13,882 nt of DNA from an uncultured Spirochaetaceae bacterium (GTDB lineage: Bacteria > Spirochaetota > Spirochaetia > Treponematales > Treponemataceae). The translations under genes were made by a program, and so were the position numbers. The stretch spans positions 1 to 13,882 of the forward strand of contig CACXDK010000207.1 in assembly GCA_902766345.1 (NCBI GenBank), in the 5' to 3' direction. Below, piece after piece: positions 6,394-13,882 of the stretch. Position 1 is the first letter of the stretch. The number at the start of each line of letters is the position of its first letter. Below the pieces are notes generated by a model. The model saw only the letters and a program-made list of their open reading frames with translations. It had not been told where the DNA came from and did no database searches.

Positions 6394-7653
6394 TTGAGCA
6401 ACATTATAGTTGGTCTTGATATTGGTACTGCTTTTATTAAGACTGTTATAGGAGAAATTGACTCAGAAAATAAGCTTGAGATAATAGGGTTCTCAAAAAA
6501 GCCTTCTAATGGCGTGCGCAATGGGGTTATTGTAAATATTGATGCTGCTGTTGCTGCTATAAAGGAATCTGTAGATGCTGCTGAACAACTTGCAGGTGTT
6601 GAAGTTGAAGCTGTTTACACTGCAATTGGGGGTTCTCTTGTTGAGGGGCAAAATTCAGAAGGCGATGTTGTTGTTGATACAACTCCGCATTTGCGTTCTC
6701 TTGAAATAAATGAAGATACAAAAAGGCGTGCTCAGGAATCATCTCGTGCAATAGAGCTTCCGTTGGAAAAGAAAGCTCTTCATGCTGTTGTTCAGGAATA
6801 CATGGTTGATGACCTTCCAGGTTGTAAAGATCCTGTTGGTATTATGGGAAAAAGACTTAAGGTTAAGGTTCATATTATTTCCGCTTCAGAAACAGCTTGT
6901 GCTAATTTAGGTAACTGTGTTACAAGAGCTGGATATGATTTGCTTGGTATATGGTCTAAGACTTTGGTTTCTGCCATGGCAACAATTCATGAAGATGAAC
7001 AGGAGCTTGGTTCTATTCTGATAGATCTTGGAGCTGGTTCAACAGATGTAATTGTTGTAAATAAGGGGGCTCCCGTGTTTATGACCTCTGTTCCTGTTGG
7101 TGGTAATCTTGTAACTAGTGATATTGCCCTTGTAAAAGGATTGCCTGTTGAAGAGGCTGAAAAAATAAAAGTACAACACGGCTGTTGTTGGATTCAGGGA
7201 AATGAACTGGAAGAAGAAGTTATTATTCCTGGTGTAGGTGGTAGAGGTCCTGAACAGACTACTCGATATGAGCTGTGCCAGATTATTTTGCCTAGGGTAG
7301 AAGAAATTTTTTCTTTGGTAAAAAGAGAAATTGTAAAGCATGCAAACTTAACCAAACTTAATGGTAGTATTGTTCTTACTGGTGGTGGTGCAATGATGCC
7401 AGGTATTGTGCAGCTTGCCCAAAGTGTATGGGGAACATCTTCCGTTCGTATAGGAACTGTTTCTGATTTTGGAAATTTTGATCAGGAATATAGAAATGCA
7501 GATTTTGCTACTGCTGTTGGACTTGTTGTTCGTAATAAAGATGATGTTCAGAAAAACATGCGCCAGAAAAGCAGGACAAGATTTTCTGATGAAGAGAAAG
7601 ATTCAGAAGGGGTTGGAAAAAAGCTGTCTAAGCTATTTAAAAACTTCTTCTAA
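6394..7653 (+). CDS. ftsA: cell-division protein FtsA (actin-like membrane tether of FtsZ)
   Basis: FtsA is an ATP-binding actin homologue that anchors FtsZ filaments to the membrane and signals to the septal synthase. The 419-residue product contains the actin-family motifs: phosphate 1 in VGLDIGTAFIKTVIGE (6-21), a 1C/SHS2 domain unique to FtsA at about 84-160, phosphate 2 in ILIDLGAGSTDVIVV (208-222) and the adenosine motif VLTGGGAMMPG (327-337). The last residues (GKKLSKLFKNFF, 408-419) form a short amphipathic helix, the expected membrane-targeting sequence, after a charged linker. Translation starts at a TTG (6394) with GGGAG (6382-6386) seven bases upstream; there is no ATG that keeps the phosphate 1 loop. 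The gene is 21 bp behind ftsQ. Its stop codon lies inside a 16-bp palindrome. Confidence 0.96.
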   Translation: MSNIIVGLDIGTAFIKTVIGEIDSENKLEIIGFSKKPSNGVRNGVIVNIDAAVAAIKESVDAAEQLAGVEVEAVYTAIGGSLVEGQNSEGDVVVDTTPHLRSLEINEDTKRRAQESSRAIELPLEKKALHAVVQEYMVDDLPGCKDPVGIMGKRLKVKVHIISASETACANLGNCVTRAGYDLLGIWSKTLVSAMATIHEDEQELGSILIDLGAGSTDVIVVNKGAPVFMTSVPVGGNLVTSDIALVKGLPVEEAEKIKVQHGCCWIQGNELEEEVIIPGVGGRGPEQTTRYELCQIILPRVEEIFSLVKREIVKHANLTKLNGSIVLTGGGAMMPGIVQLAQSVWGTSSVRIGTVSDFGNFDQEYRNADFATAVGLVVRNKDDVQKNMRQKSRTRFSDEEKDSEGVGKKLSKLFKNFF

Positions 7654-7663
7654 TATATTAGAA
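7648..7663. repeat. 16-bp perfect palindrome over the ftsA stop codon
   Basis: TTCTAATATATTAGAA reads the same on both strands and contains the ftsA TAA (7651-7653). It opens the 90-bp ftsA-ftsZ gap. It has no GC-rich stem and no following T-run, so it is not a convincing intrinsic terminator. It could be a dimeric repressor site or a weak RNA hairpin, or chance in AT-rich DNA; no function can be assigned. Confidence 0.5.
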
Positions 7664-7681
7664 TTGTTGTAATAAGAAATG

Positions 7682-7711
7682 TAGACTTCATTTTGATTAG
7701 GGGGATAAAAT
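7682..7711 (+). promoter_or_regulatory. candidate internal promoter for ftsZ
   Basis: TAGACT (7682-7687, four of six to the -35 consensus), an 18-bp spacer and TAAAAT (7706-7711) would start transcription near 7718, about 26 nt before the ftsZ ATG at 7744. The 90-bp gap before ftsZ is the largest within the plus-strand gene series, and extra ftsZ promoters are common in other bacteria. The -35 is weak, so confidence is low. Confidence 0.3.
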
Positions 7712-7743
7712 CTTAATGAAGGTGTATGGGTTGGGAGGAAGAC

Positions 7744-9108
7744 ATGATAGAACTGTCTGTAGTAAATGATGTGAATTCTGATGTATCGGCTGTTAGTCCG
7801 ACAGTGATTAAAATCATAGGTTGTGGTGGTGGTGGATCTAATGCCGTAAACCGAATGATTGATGCTGGTGTTAAAGATGTAGAATTTATTGTTGTCAATA
7901 CAGATTTACAGGCATTGAGGGTATCTAAGGCTCAGCGTAAGATTGCAATTGGACAAAAGCTTACAGGCGGTCTTGGTGCTGGTGGCAACCCAGAAGTTGG
8001 CGAAAATGCTGCAAAAGAAGATGTAGATAATATAAAAAATATAGTTCAGGGTGCGGATATGGTTATTATCACTGCCGGGATGGGTGGTGGAACAGGAACT
8101 GGTTCTGCTCCTGTTGTTGCCAGTGTCGCTAGGGAAAGCGGTGCTTTGACAATAGCTGTTGTTACTACACCTTTTGATTTTGAAGGTCCTGTACGAATGA
8201 AGAATGCTCAGGACGGAATAAAAAAACTTCGTCAAAATGTAGATAGCCTTATTATTATTCCAAACTCCCAGATAATGAAGATTGTAGAAAAGAAACTTAA
8301 CTTCAAGCAGGCATTCAGACTTGCAGATGATGTTTTGTGTCAGGGCGTACAGGGCATTTCTGAAGTTATTACTGTTCCTGGAGATATAAATCTTGACTTT
8401 GCAGATGTAAAGTCTGTAATGAAAAATCAGGGTAATGCAATTCTTGGTGTTGGATTTGGTGAAGGCGAAAACCGTGCTGTTGATGCTGCTCAGGCTGCAA
8501 TTTCTAATCCAATGCTTGAAGACTGTCAGATTGACGGTGCTTCTAAGATTCTTATTAATATTACTGGTGATGACAGCCTTGCCATGACTGAGGTTGAAGA
8601 AATTACAAACAACATCAAGGCATCTGCATCTCCTAATGTTGAAATATTCCTTGGACTTTCTACTAATACAGAAATGAATGGAAAGGTTTCTGTTACTGTT
8701 ATTGCTACAGGATTTAAATCTGAAACTGAAAGTTCTTCTTTTGATGAACCTGCTTCTAAACCTGTTAATGAAAATGTTCTTGATTACGGTGATTTTGAAA
8801 GAGTTATTCAGGGTAAAACAGCCTTTGAACCACGAACTGCTGTAAAAGAAGAGCCTGTAGTAAAAGTAAGTCCTGTAATGCTCGATAAAAAATCTCTTGA
8901 AAAAATAAAAGAACCTGCTGAACCACAGGAAAGTGTTCAGGACACTTTGGCAAAGGCTTTGAATAAGGCTTCTGTGCCAACCTCAAGTCATGGTCTTAAT
9001 CCTCCTCCAGGATATTCTAGAAAAGATTATGATTTGAATCAGCCTGCAATCTGGAGAAAAAATCTGGAAGGTCTTTCAAGAAGCATTAATTTATCTGATG
9101 ATAAATAA
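7744..9108 (+). CDS. ftsZ: cell-division protein FtsZ (tubulin-like GTPase)
   Basis: FtsZ polymerises into the ring that organises septation. From the ATG at 7744 the product is 454 residues. The GTPase core shows [13 protein letters not shown] (26-38), the tubulin signature [10 protein letters not shown] (114-123), [15 protein letters not shown] (141-155) and the T7 loop NLDFADV (216-222), whose acidic residues complete GTP hydrolysis in the next subunit. A low-complexity acidic/proline linker (about 326-425) leads to a conserved C-terminal peptide, [10 protein letters not shown] (430-439), the expected FtsA-binding site, followed by a further 15 residues. The start at 7744 is chosen because GGGAGGAA (7733-7740) is correctly spaced for it; an in-frame ATG at 7726 would add MGWEED but has poor ribosome-site spacing. 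The 3' end overlaps the recombinase gene by 11 bp. Confidence 0.97.
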   Translation: MIELSVVNDVNSDVSAVSPTVIKIIGCGGGGSNAVNRMIDAGVKDVEFIVVNTDLQALRVSKAQRKIAIGQKLTGGLGAGGNPEVGENAAKEDVDNIKNIVQGADMVIITAGMGGGTGTGSAPVVASVARESGALTIAVVTTPFDFEGPVRMKNAQDGIKKLRQNVDSLIIIPNSQIMKIVEKKLNFKQAFRLADDVLCQGVQGISEVITVPGDINLDFADVKSVMKNQGNAILGVGFGEGENRAVDAAQAAISNPMLEDCQIDGASKILINITGDDSLAMTEVEEITNNIKASASPNVEIFLGLSTNTEMNGKVSVTVIATGFKSETESSSFDEPASKPVNENVLDYGDFERVIQGKTAFEPRTAVKEEPVVKVSPVMLDKKSLEKIKEPAEPQESVQDTLAKALNKASVPTSSHGLNPPPGYSRKDYDLNQPAIWRKNLEGLSRSINLSDDK

Positions 9109-10033
9109 TGATTCTATAGTGCAGGAATTCTTTGATGATTTTGTTTTTGTCGAAGGCCGTTCCCGGCTTTCTGCAGAAACATACTCTTTCTGTGTAAAAG
9201 AATTTCTTGCCTGGCTGGAACAGAATTCCATAGAACTTGCTGCTGTAACGGAAAAAGAGTTGTTTTTATATATCCGATGGCGGCATACGCAGGGTATTCA
9301 GGATGTGTCAATTGCTAAGGATGTTTCTGCTCTTCGAGCTTTTGGAACTTTTTTAAAGCATAAAGGTCTGTGGTCTAAAAATGTAAGTCTGGAACTTGAA
9401 CATCCTTCTATTGCCAGAAACCTACCTAGAGTACTTAGTGTTGAACAGGTTGAAGAGCTTCTGAATTCTATAGATACTACTAAACCTTTAGGTGTTCGTG
9501 ATAGGGCTTTGTATGAACTTATCTATAGTTGTGGATTGCGTATTACAGAAGCTTGTTCGCTTCTTATGGATAATGTTCATTTTGACGAAAAAATAATAAT
9601 AGTGTATGGAAAAGGTAATAAAGAACGTATTGTTCCGTTTGGTGATGTTGCAAAAGAATGGCTTCATCGCTGGATTTATGATGCAAGACCTTTGTTTGTA
9701 AAGTCTAAAACTGTTATAAATGAAGTTTTTGTTAACAGTAAGGGGCTACCACTTTCCAGAAAAGGTGTGTGGAAGAATTTTCAAGCTATGGAAGCTAAAT
9801 CTGGAGTCAGTGCAAAGGTTCATACCCTGCGACACTCCTTTGCAACGCATCTTCTTGCAGGTGGTGCAGATTTGCGTTCTGTTCAGGAACTTTTAGGACA
9901 TGCGGATCTTTCTACTACACAGATTTATACACATATAGATAATGAACAGCTTAGGGAATATCATAATGGGTATTTTCCTGGTCATAAAAATAAAGATTTG
10001 TCTGATAAAAAGGGGATTGATAATGATGAATAA
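9098..10033 (+). CDS. XerC/XerD-type tyrosine recombinase
   Basis: This 311-residue protein has the two-domain layout of chromosomal Xer recombinases: an N-terminal SAM-like core-binding domain (about 1-95, with RSRLSAETYSFCVKEFLAWL) and a C-terminal catalytic domain. All six catalytic residues are visible: R148 in CGLRITEA, K172 in GKGNKERIVP, H242 and R245 in HTLRHSFATHLL, H268 in LLGHADLSTTQ and the nucleophile Y277 in IYTHI. Xer proteins resolve chromosome dimers at dif during division, usually as an XerC-XerD pair tied to FtsK. Whether this one is XerC, XerD or a single-protein Xer cannot be decided without its possible partner. It starts inside the end of ftsZ with no ribosome site of its own, pointing to translational coupling, and its 3' end overlaps the lipoprotein gene by 11 bp. 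Its location argues for a housekeeping role and against an integrase of a mobile element. Confidence 0.92.
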   Translation: MINNDSIVQEFFDDFVFVEGRSRLSAETYSFCVKEFLAWLEQNSIELAAVTEKELFLYIRWRHTQGIQDVSIAKDVSALRAFGTFLKHKGLWSKNVSLELEHPSIARNLPRVLSVEQVEELLNSIDTTKPLGVRDRALYELIYSCGLRITEACSLLMDNVHFDEKIIIVYGKGNKERIVPFGDVAKEWLHRWIYDARPLFVKSKTVINEVFVNSKGLPLSRKGVWKNFQAMEAKSGVSAKVHTLRHSFATHLLAGGADLRSVQELLGHADLSTTQIYTHIDNEQLREYHNGYFPGHKNKDLSDKKGIDNDE

Positions 10034-10766
10034 AAGTTTTTTTATTGTAGCTTTTGTAATTCTTTTTAGCTTTGTAGCAGTATCCTGCGGACCTTCTTAT
10101 AATTCCATTAAGCGTATGCAGAAGTTAGAAGAAGGCGTTTCAAATCCTACGACAAAAGAGGAATTGAAAGAAGCTCTTAAAAAGTATGATGCCCGTGCAA
10201 TGGATTTGGTTACTACACAGGCTCAGGAAGGTATGTGGTATAAGATTTTGGGTACTCGCTATCTTGATGAGGGCATGTATTATGAAGCATACGAAGCTTT
10301 TAAGCAGGCGGTTTTGTTCTTCCCTAACAATCAGAATCTTTATTACTATATTGGAATTTGTGCTGGCTATATTGCAAATAAGGAACTTGACTATAATGCA
10401 ACTGGCGGTTTGGATAGTGCCACTAAAAAGATGAATTATCTTAAGTTGGCTGAATCATCTTTTTTGACTTCTCTTGAAATTGATTCAAGATATTTCCGTT
10501 CAATGTATGCACTTGGTGTTCTGTATGTATTTCAGCTTAATGATCCTAATAGTGCCATTCCGTATCTTGAACGTTTCCTTGAAGTGCAGAAAAGAGATAC
10601 TGACGGAATGTTTGTTCTTGCAAATGCTTATTATATGACAAGTGAATTTGACAAGGCTATTGCTCTCTATGACCAGATTATTAAAATAAATCCTAACGAA
10701 CAGAAAACTGCTGATGCACAGCGTAATAAAAAAGCTGTACTTGACGCACAGTATGCATATAATTAA
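10023..10766 (+). CDS. TPR-repeat lipoprotein of unknown function
   Basis: The 247-residue product starts with MMNKS, a hydrophobic stretch and a relaxed spirochaetal lipobox AVSC, predicting lipidation at C22 and membrane anchoring facing the periplasm. TPR-like helix pairs follow: one around 72-104 (YKILGTRYLDEGMYYEAYEAFKQA), and two around 160-225 including LANAYYMTSEFDKAIALYDQ and ending KINPNE. Such repeats usually scaffold protein contacts. The start at 10023 has AGGGG (10011-10015) seven bases upstream; a longer in-frame reading from 9942 would put an unrelated segment before the signal peptide. The gene overlaps the recombinase stop by 11 bp and ends 3 bp before dprA. I recall a TPR protein at this place in other treponemes, which would suggest a conserved link with division or envelope work, but no function is established from the sequence. 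Confidence 0.85.
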   Translation: MMNKSFFIVAFVILFSFVAVSCGPSYNSIKRMQKLEEGVSNPTTKEELKEALKKYDARAMDLVTTQAQEGMWYKILGTRYLDEGMYYEAYEAFKQAVLFFPNNQNLYYYIGICAGYIANKELDYNATGGLDSATKKMNYLKLAESSFLTSLEIDSRYFRSMYALGVLYVFQLNDPNSAIPYLERFLEVQKRDTDGMFVLANAYYMTSEFDKAIALYDQIIKINPNEQKTADAQRNKKAVLDAQYAYN

Positions 10767-10769
10767 TCT

Positions 10770-11762
10770 GTGTCTGTGGATTTAATAGATATTGCGCTTG
10801 CTTCTCTTTCTTTTCTTACCTTAAAAGAAAAAATTCTTTTAAAAAAGAATATTGACAGTCTGGACAATCTTGCTGTACTTTCTATAAAAGATATTTCTTC
10901 TATAATAGGGCGTGTTATTAATAGTGCGGTGTGGAACGGACGTGAAACTTCTGTCTTTGCACGGAAAAGTGCTGCTATTATGGAAGCACAGCAAATAAAG
11001 GCTGTGTATTACGAAGATTGTGACTATCCTGCACTGTTGAGGGAAATTGTAAATCCTCCGTACATGTTGTTTTATAGAGGAAATATACGTTCTTTGCAAA
11101 AAGAATGCGTCTCTGTTGTAGGAACTAGGAATGTTTGTAAAGAATCAGCCCAAAGTCCTTTTGAATTTGCACGGGATGCTGCTGATGATGGTCTTACTGT
11201 TGTGAGTGGAAATGCCATTGGCATTGATTGCTTTGCACATAAGGGGGCTCTTGCTTCTGGCAGAGCTTTGTGTACAGCTGCCATATTGCCGTGTGGAATT
11301 GATACTATTGTTCCGTGTGGACATAAAGTGCTTATTCAGAAGATATTGGAAAGCGGTGGTTTACTTGCAAGTGAGTATATTCCTGGCTGCCCTGCTGTAG
11401 CATGGCGTTTTGTTCAGAGAAATAGGATTATTGCAGCTCTATCTCCTGCTACTGTTGTTATTCATGCTCCTCCAGGTAGTGGAGCTTTGATAACGGCTTC
11501 TTTTGCATTGGACTTTAATAGGGATGTAATGTTTCATAAAAGTGGTTTTTGCCCCGAAGCATTGCAAATCTCTAAAAATACAGTAAAAAGACTAAGCTCT
11601 GATAAAAAACATGAAAAGAAGCTGGCTCATTCTTCAAATAATTACATAGAAGCTGGTGCTCCTGTTATCAGGGATTATGCCGAATATAAAACTGTAAAAT
11701 ATGCTGCTCCAGGAACACGTTGTGTAGATGTTACAGGGCAGTTGAGTTTTGCAGGATTGTAA
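10770..11762 (+). CDS. dprA: DprA/Smf-family DNA-processing protein, divergent C-terminal part
   Basis: DprA binds single-stranded DNA and loads RecA during natural transformation; many non-competent bacteria also keep it. The 330-residue product has an N-terminal SAM-like region (about 1-75) and the Rossmann-like core: SVVGTRNV (115-122), VSGNAIGIDCFAH (145-157), LPCGIDTIVP (173-182), SEYIPG (201-206), QRNRIIAALSP (216-226) and GSGALITASFA (236-246). Differences from the usual family are visible. SGNAIGID lacks the Arg of SGLARGID, and the VPG turn after the core is MFHKSG. A basic segment of about 30 residues is inserted near 259-288 before NNYIEAGAPVIRDYAEY (290-306), which matches the usual core end. 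There is no C-terminal winged helix. The start is a GTG 3 bp after the lipoprotein stop, with no clear ribosome site, so coupling is likely. Confidence 0.88.
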   Translation: MSVDLIDIALASLSFLTLKEKILLKKNIDSLDNLAVLSIKDISSIIGRVINSAVWNGRETSVFARKSAAIMEAQQIKAVYYEDCDYPALLREIVNPPYMLFYRGNIRSLQKECVSVVGTRNVCKESAQSPFEFARDAADDGLTVVSGNAIGIDCFAHKGALASGRALCTAAILPCGIDTIVPCGHKVLIQKILESGGLLASEYIPGCPAVAWRFVQRNRIIAALSPATVVIHAPPGSGALITASFALDFNRDVMFHKSGFCPEALQISKNTVKRLSSDKKHEKKLAHSSNNYIEAGAPVIRDYAEYKTVKYAAPGTRCVDVTGQLSFAGL

Positions 11763-11786
11763 AAATTGAGACTAAAGGAAAGGACT

Positions 11787-13882
11787 ATGGCGGGAACTAA
11801 AAAGAAGAAGACTCTTGTTATTGTAGAGTCTCCTGCAAAGGCAAAGACTATTGAACACTATTTGGGAGCAGGTTACACGGTAAAAGCTTCTATGGGACAT
11901 TTGATAGACTTACCTAAAAGTCGTATCGCTATAAATGTTTCTAATAATTTTGAACCTGAATATATAACTGTAAGAGGTAGAGCTAAACTTCTTAAAGAAC
12001 TTCAAAAAGATGCAAAGAACTCTGATGTTGTTTTGCTTGCATCTGATAATGATAGGGAAGGAGAAGCCATTTCCTGGCATTTGAATAATGTCCTTAAAGA
12101 TAAAACCTCTGCCGCCATTCACAGAATAACATTTAATGAGATTACTCCTGTTGCCATAAAAGATGCCATAAAGCATCCTAGAACTATAGATGAGGCAAAG
12201 GTTGACGCACAGAAAGCCCGTAGAATTCTTGATCGTCTTGTAGGTTATAATCTTAGTCCTTTACTTTGGAAAAAAGTAAAAAATGGTTTGAGTGCAGGAA
12301 GAGTTCAGTCCGTTGCTTTAAGGCTTATTTGCGAACGGGAACAGGAAGTTGAAGATTTTATTCCTGAAGAATACTGGACTTTGGATGCTGATTTTGTAAA
12401 AGGCAAGAATAAATTTACAGCTCAGCTTGTTCAGTACAAGGGTGAAAAGCCTGAACTTAAGAATGAAAAATCTGTAAATGATATCATAAAGGAAATACAG
12501 GATAACGATTGTGTTATTGCTGATATAAAAGAATCTGAAAAGGTTTTGCGTCCAAAAGCTCCTTTTACTACTTCAAAATTACAACAGGCAGCTGCAAATA
12601 GACTTGGCTATACTTCAAGAAAAACAATGCAGATTGCTCAGCAGTTGTATGAAGGTGTGCAAATTGGTTCTACCCGTGTTGGTCTTATAACTTACATGCG
12701 TACAGACTCTGTAAGAATTTCGCAGAGTGCAATTGATGATGTTCGTTCTTGGATTAAGGCTAACTATCCTGATGATTTGCCTGATGAAAAAATTGAATAT
12801 TCAGTAGGAAAAGGTGCACAGGATGCCCATGAAGGTATTCGCCCTACATATACAAAATATACTCCTGATGCAGTAAAGGAATATTTGACTAGGGATCAGT
12901 TGCGTCTGTATTCCATAATTTGGGAACGCTTTGTTTCAAGTCAGATGAAAAATGCATTATCAAAGACAATAAGTGCAGACATTCAGGCTGGTGAGGCTTT
13001 GTTCCGTGCAAGTGCAAGTAAACTTTCATACAAAGGTTTTTATAATGTAATAAAGACTCTTTCTTCAAAAGAGGAGGTTAAGGGTAGCCTTCCTTCATTA
13101 AAAGTTGGGGAAATTCTTTCCAGCGGAAAATTTTACCCTGAACAGCATTTTACCCAGGGGCCTGCAAGATATACAGATGCTTCAATTGTTAAAACTTTGG
13201 AAGAAAAAGGAATAGGTCGCCCTTCTACTTATGCTCCTATTATATCTGTTCTTTTGGATAGGTATTATGTAACAAGAAGTAATAAGCAACTTGTTCCTAC
13301 TCAGCTAGGAAAAATCATCTGCAAGATTCTGGTTGAATCATTCCCTGCGGTTATAAATGAGAAATTTACATCTGATGTTGAAAATGATCTGGATAAAATA
13401 GAACGAAATGAGCTTGTATGGAATACTATGATAAATGAATTCTACGAGCCATTTAAAGTTCAGGTTGATAAAGTAAATGATACACAGGAAAGCCTTAAAG
13501 GCTCTCTTGATGAAAAAACAGATCAGGTTTGTGAAAAATGCGGAAAGCCTATGCTTAAAAAGCTTGGTCGTTTTGGATATTTTCTTGCTTGTTCAGGATT
13601 CCCAGAATGTCACAATACAAAAAGCATCCCTCTTGCAAAATGTCCGCGTAAGGGCTGTAATGGTGACATTGTTGCCCGTAAGACAAAGGGAAAAGGAAAA
13701 GAATTTTACGGATGTACGAATTATCCTGAATGTGACTTTATTACACATTTTAAGCCTATTAATTCTGTATGTCCAAAATGTGGCTGGTTCCTTGTTGAAA
13801 AGTACGATAAAAAGAACGGTTATTACAAGAGTTGCATAAATCCTGAATGTGATTATCTGCATTCTCCAGAAGATGAAAAAGA
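11787..13882 (+). CDS. topA: DNA topoisomerase I, type IA (3' end cut by window edge)
   Basis: TopA relaxes negatively supercoiled DNA through a transient 5'-phosphotyrosine link. The 698 codons present cover nearly all of a usual TopA. The TOPRIM domain has VIVESPAKAKTI (11-22, with E14) and SDNDREGE (86-93, with the D87/D89/E91 metal triad). The active-site motif GLITYMRTDSVRIS gives catalytic Y303. QDAHEGIRPT and GIGRPSTYAPII lie further on. After about residue 570 come three zinc-ribbon modules: CEKCGKP...CSGFPEC, CPRKGC...CTNYPEC and CPKCGW...CINPEC, each with four cysteines. The ATG at 11787 is preceded by AAAGGAAAGGA (11774-11784), a strong ribosome site, 24 bp after the dprA stop. The coding frame is open to the last base of the window. 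A short basic tail probably follows. Confidence 0.96.
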   Translation, partial: MAGTKKKKTLVIVESPAKAKTIEHYLGAGYTVKASMGHLIDLPKSRIAINVSNNFEPEYITVRGRAKLLKELQKDAKNSDVVLLASDNDREGEAISWHLNNVLKDKTSAAIHRITFNEITPVAIKDAIKHPRTIDEAKVDAQKARRILDRLVGYNLSPLLWKKVKNGLSAGRVQSVALRLICEREQEVEDFIPEEYWTLDADFVKGKNKFTAQLVQYKGEKPELKNEKSVNDIIKEIQDNDCVIADIKESEKVLRPKAPFTTSKLQQAAANRLGYTSRKTMQIAQQLYEGVQIGSTRVGLITYMRTDSVRISQSAIDDVRSWIKANYPDDLPDEKIEYSVGKGAQDAHEGIRPTYTKYTPDAVKEYLTRDQLRLYSIIWERFVSSQMKNALSKTISADIQAGEALFRASASKLSYKGFYNVIKTLSSKEEVKGSLPSLKVGEILSSGKFYPEQHFTQGPARYTDASIVKTLEEKGIGRPSTYAPIISVLLDRYYVTRSNKQLVPTQLGKIICKILVESFPAVINEKFTSDVENDLDKIERNELVWNTMINEFYEPFKVQVDKVNDTQESLKGSLDEKTDQVCEKCGKPMLKKLGRFGYFLACSGFPECHNTKSIPLAKCPRKGCNGDIVARKTKGKGKEFYGCTNYPECDFITHFKPINSVCPKCGWFLVEKYDKKNGYYKSCINPECDYLHSPEDEK

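Noticed and set aside
7726..7743. ftsZ start at ATG 7726
   Set aside because: GGAGG at 7734-7738 is correctly spaced only for ATG 7744 and would lie inside the longer reading.
9098..10033. Tyrosine recombinase as a sign of an integrated element
   Set aside because: It sits in a conserved housekeeping gene order, has Xer-type length and motifs, and no att-like repeats or phage genes flank it.
13477..13839. Plus-strand open frame of 120 codons inside topA
   Set aside because: It is out of frame with the TopA zinc-ribbon coding sequence, which shows clear CxxC motifs; it is a shadow frame.

Overview
The window is AT-rich bacterial chromosome that reads as a spirochaete, most likely Treponema-like. 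This rests on gene order: mraZ, rsmH, ftsL, murF, ftsW, ftsQ, ftsA, ftsZ, a Xer recombinase, a TPR lipoprotein, dprA and topA run head to tail, which is the arrangement I recall from Treponema pallidum and relatives. The genus call is inference; a database search would settle it.

Left side (1-1071, minus strand): the first 107 codons of an exported substrate-binding protein, and upstream of it a 238-residue conserved protein that looks like a PD-(D/E)XK-type nuclease fold joined to a C-terminal winged-helix-like region. The divergent intergenic region (1072-1245) holds a candidate promoter for each direction. It also carries six GTGG-type boxes at about 10-bp spacing running up to the mraZ start codon, which fits autoregulation by MraZ.

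Middle (1246-9108, plus strand): a compact division and cell-wall cluster. MraZ is the likely regulator and RsmH methylates 16S rRNA. MurF finishes the UDP-MurNAc-pentapeptide. FtsW polymerises septal glycan together with FtsL and FtsQ, and FtsA tethers the FtsZ ring to the membrane. The cluster is reduced: mraY, murC, murD, murE, murG, ddl and ftsI are not here, so they must be elsewhere or replaced.

Right side (9098-13882, plus strand): a tyrosine recombinase (XerC/XerD type), a TPR lipoprotein, a divergent DprA and the first 698 codons of topoisomerase I. Start and stop codons of adjacent genes overlap or nearly touch almost throughout, and no convincing internal terminator is visible, so the plus-strand genes may form one long transcription unit with translational coupling. 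A candidate internal promoter and a 16-bp palindrome lie between ftsA and ftsZ.

I found no mobile element, CRISPR array, tRNA or rRNA. This is mostly core chromosome; the least ordinary parts are the MraZ box array, the uncharacterised nuclease-like gene divergent from the cluster, and the modified DprA.
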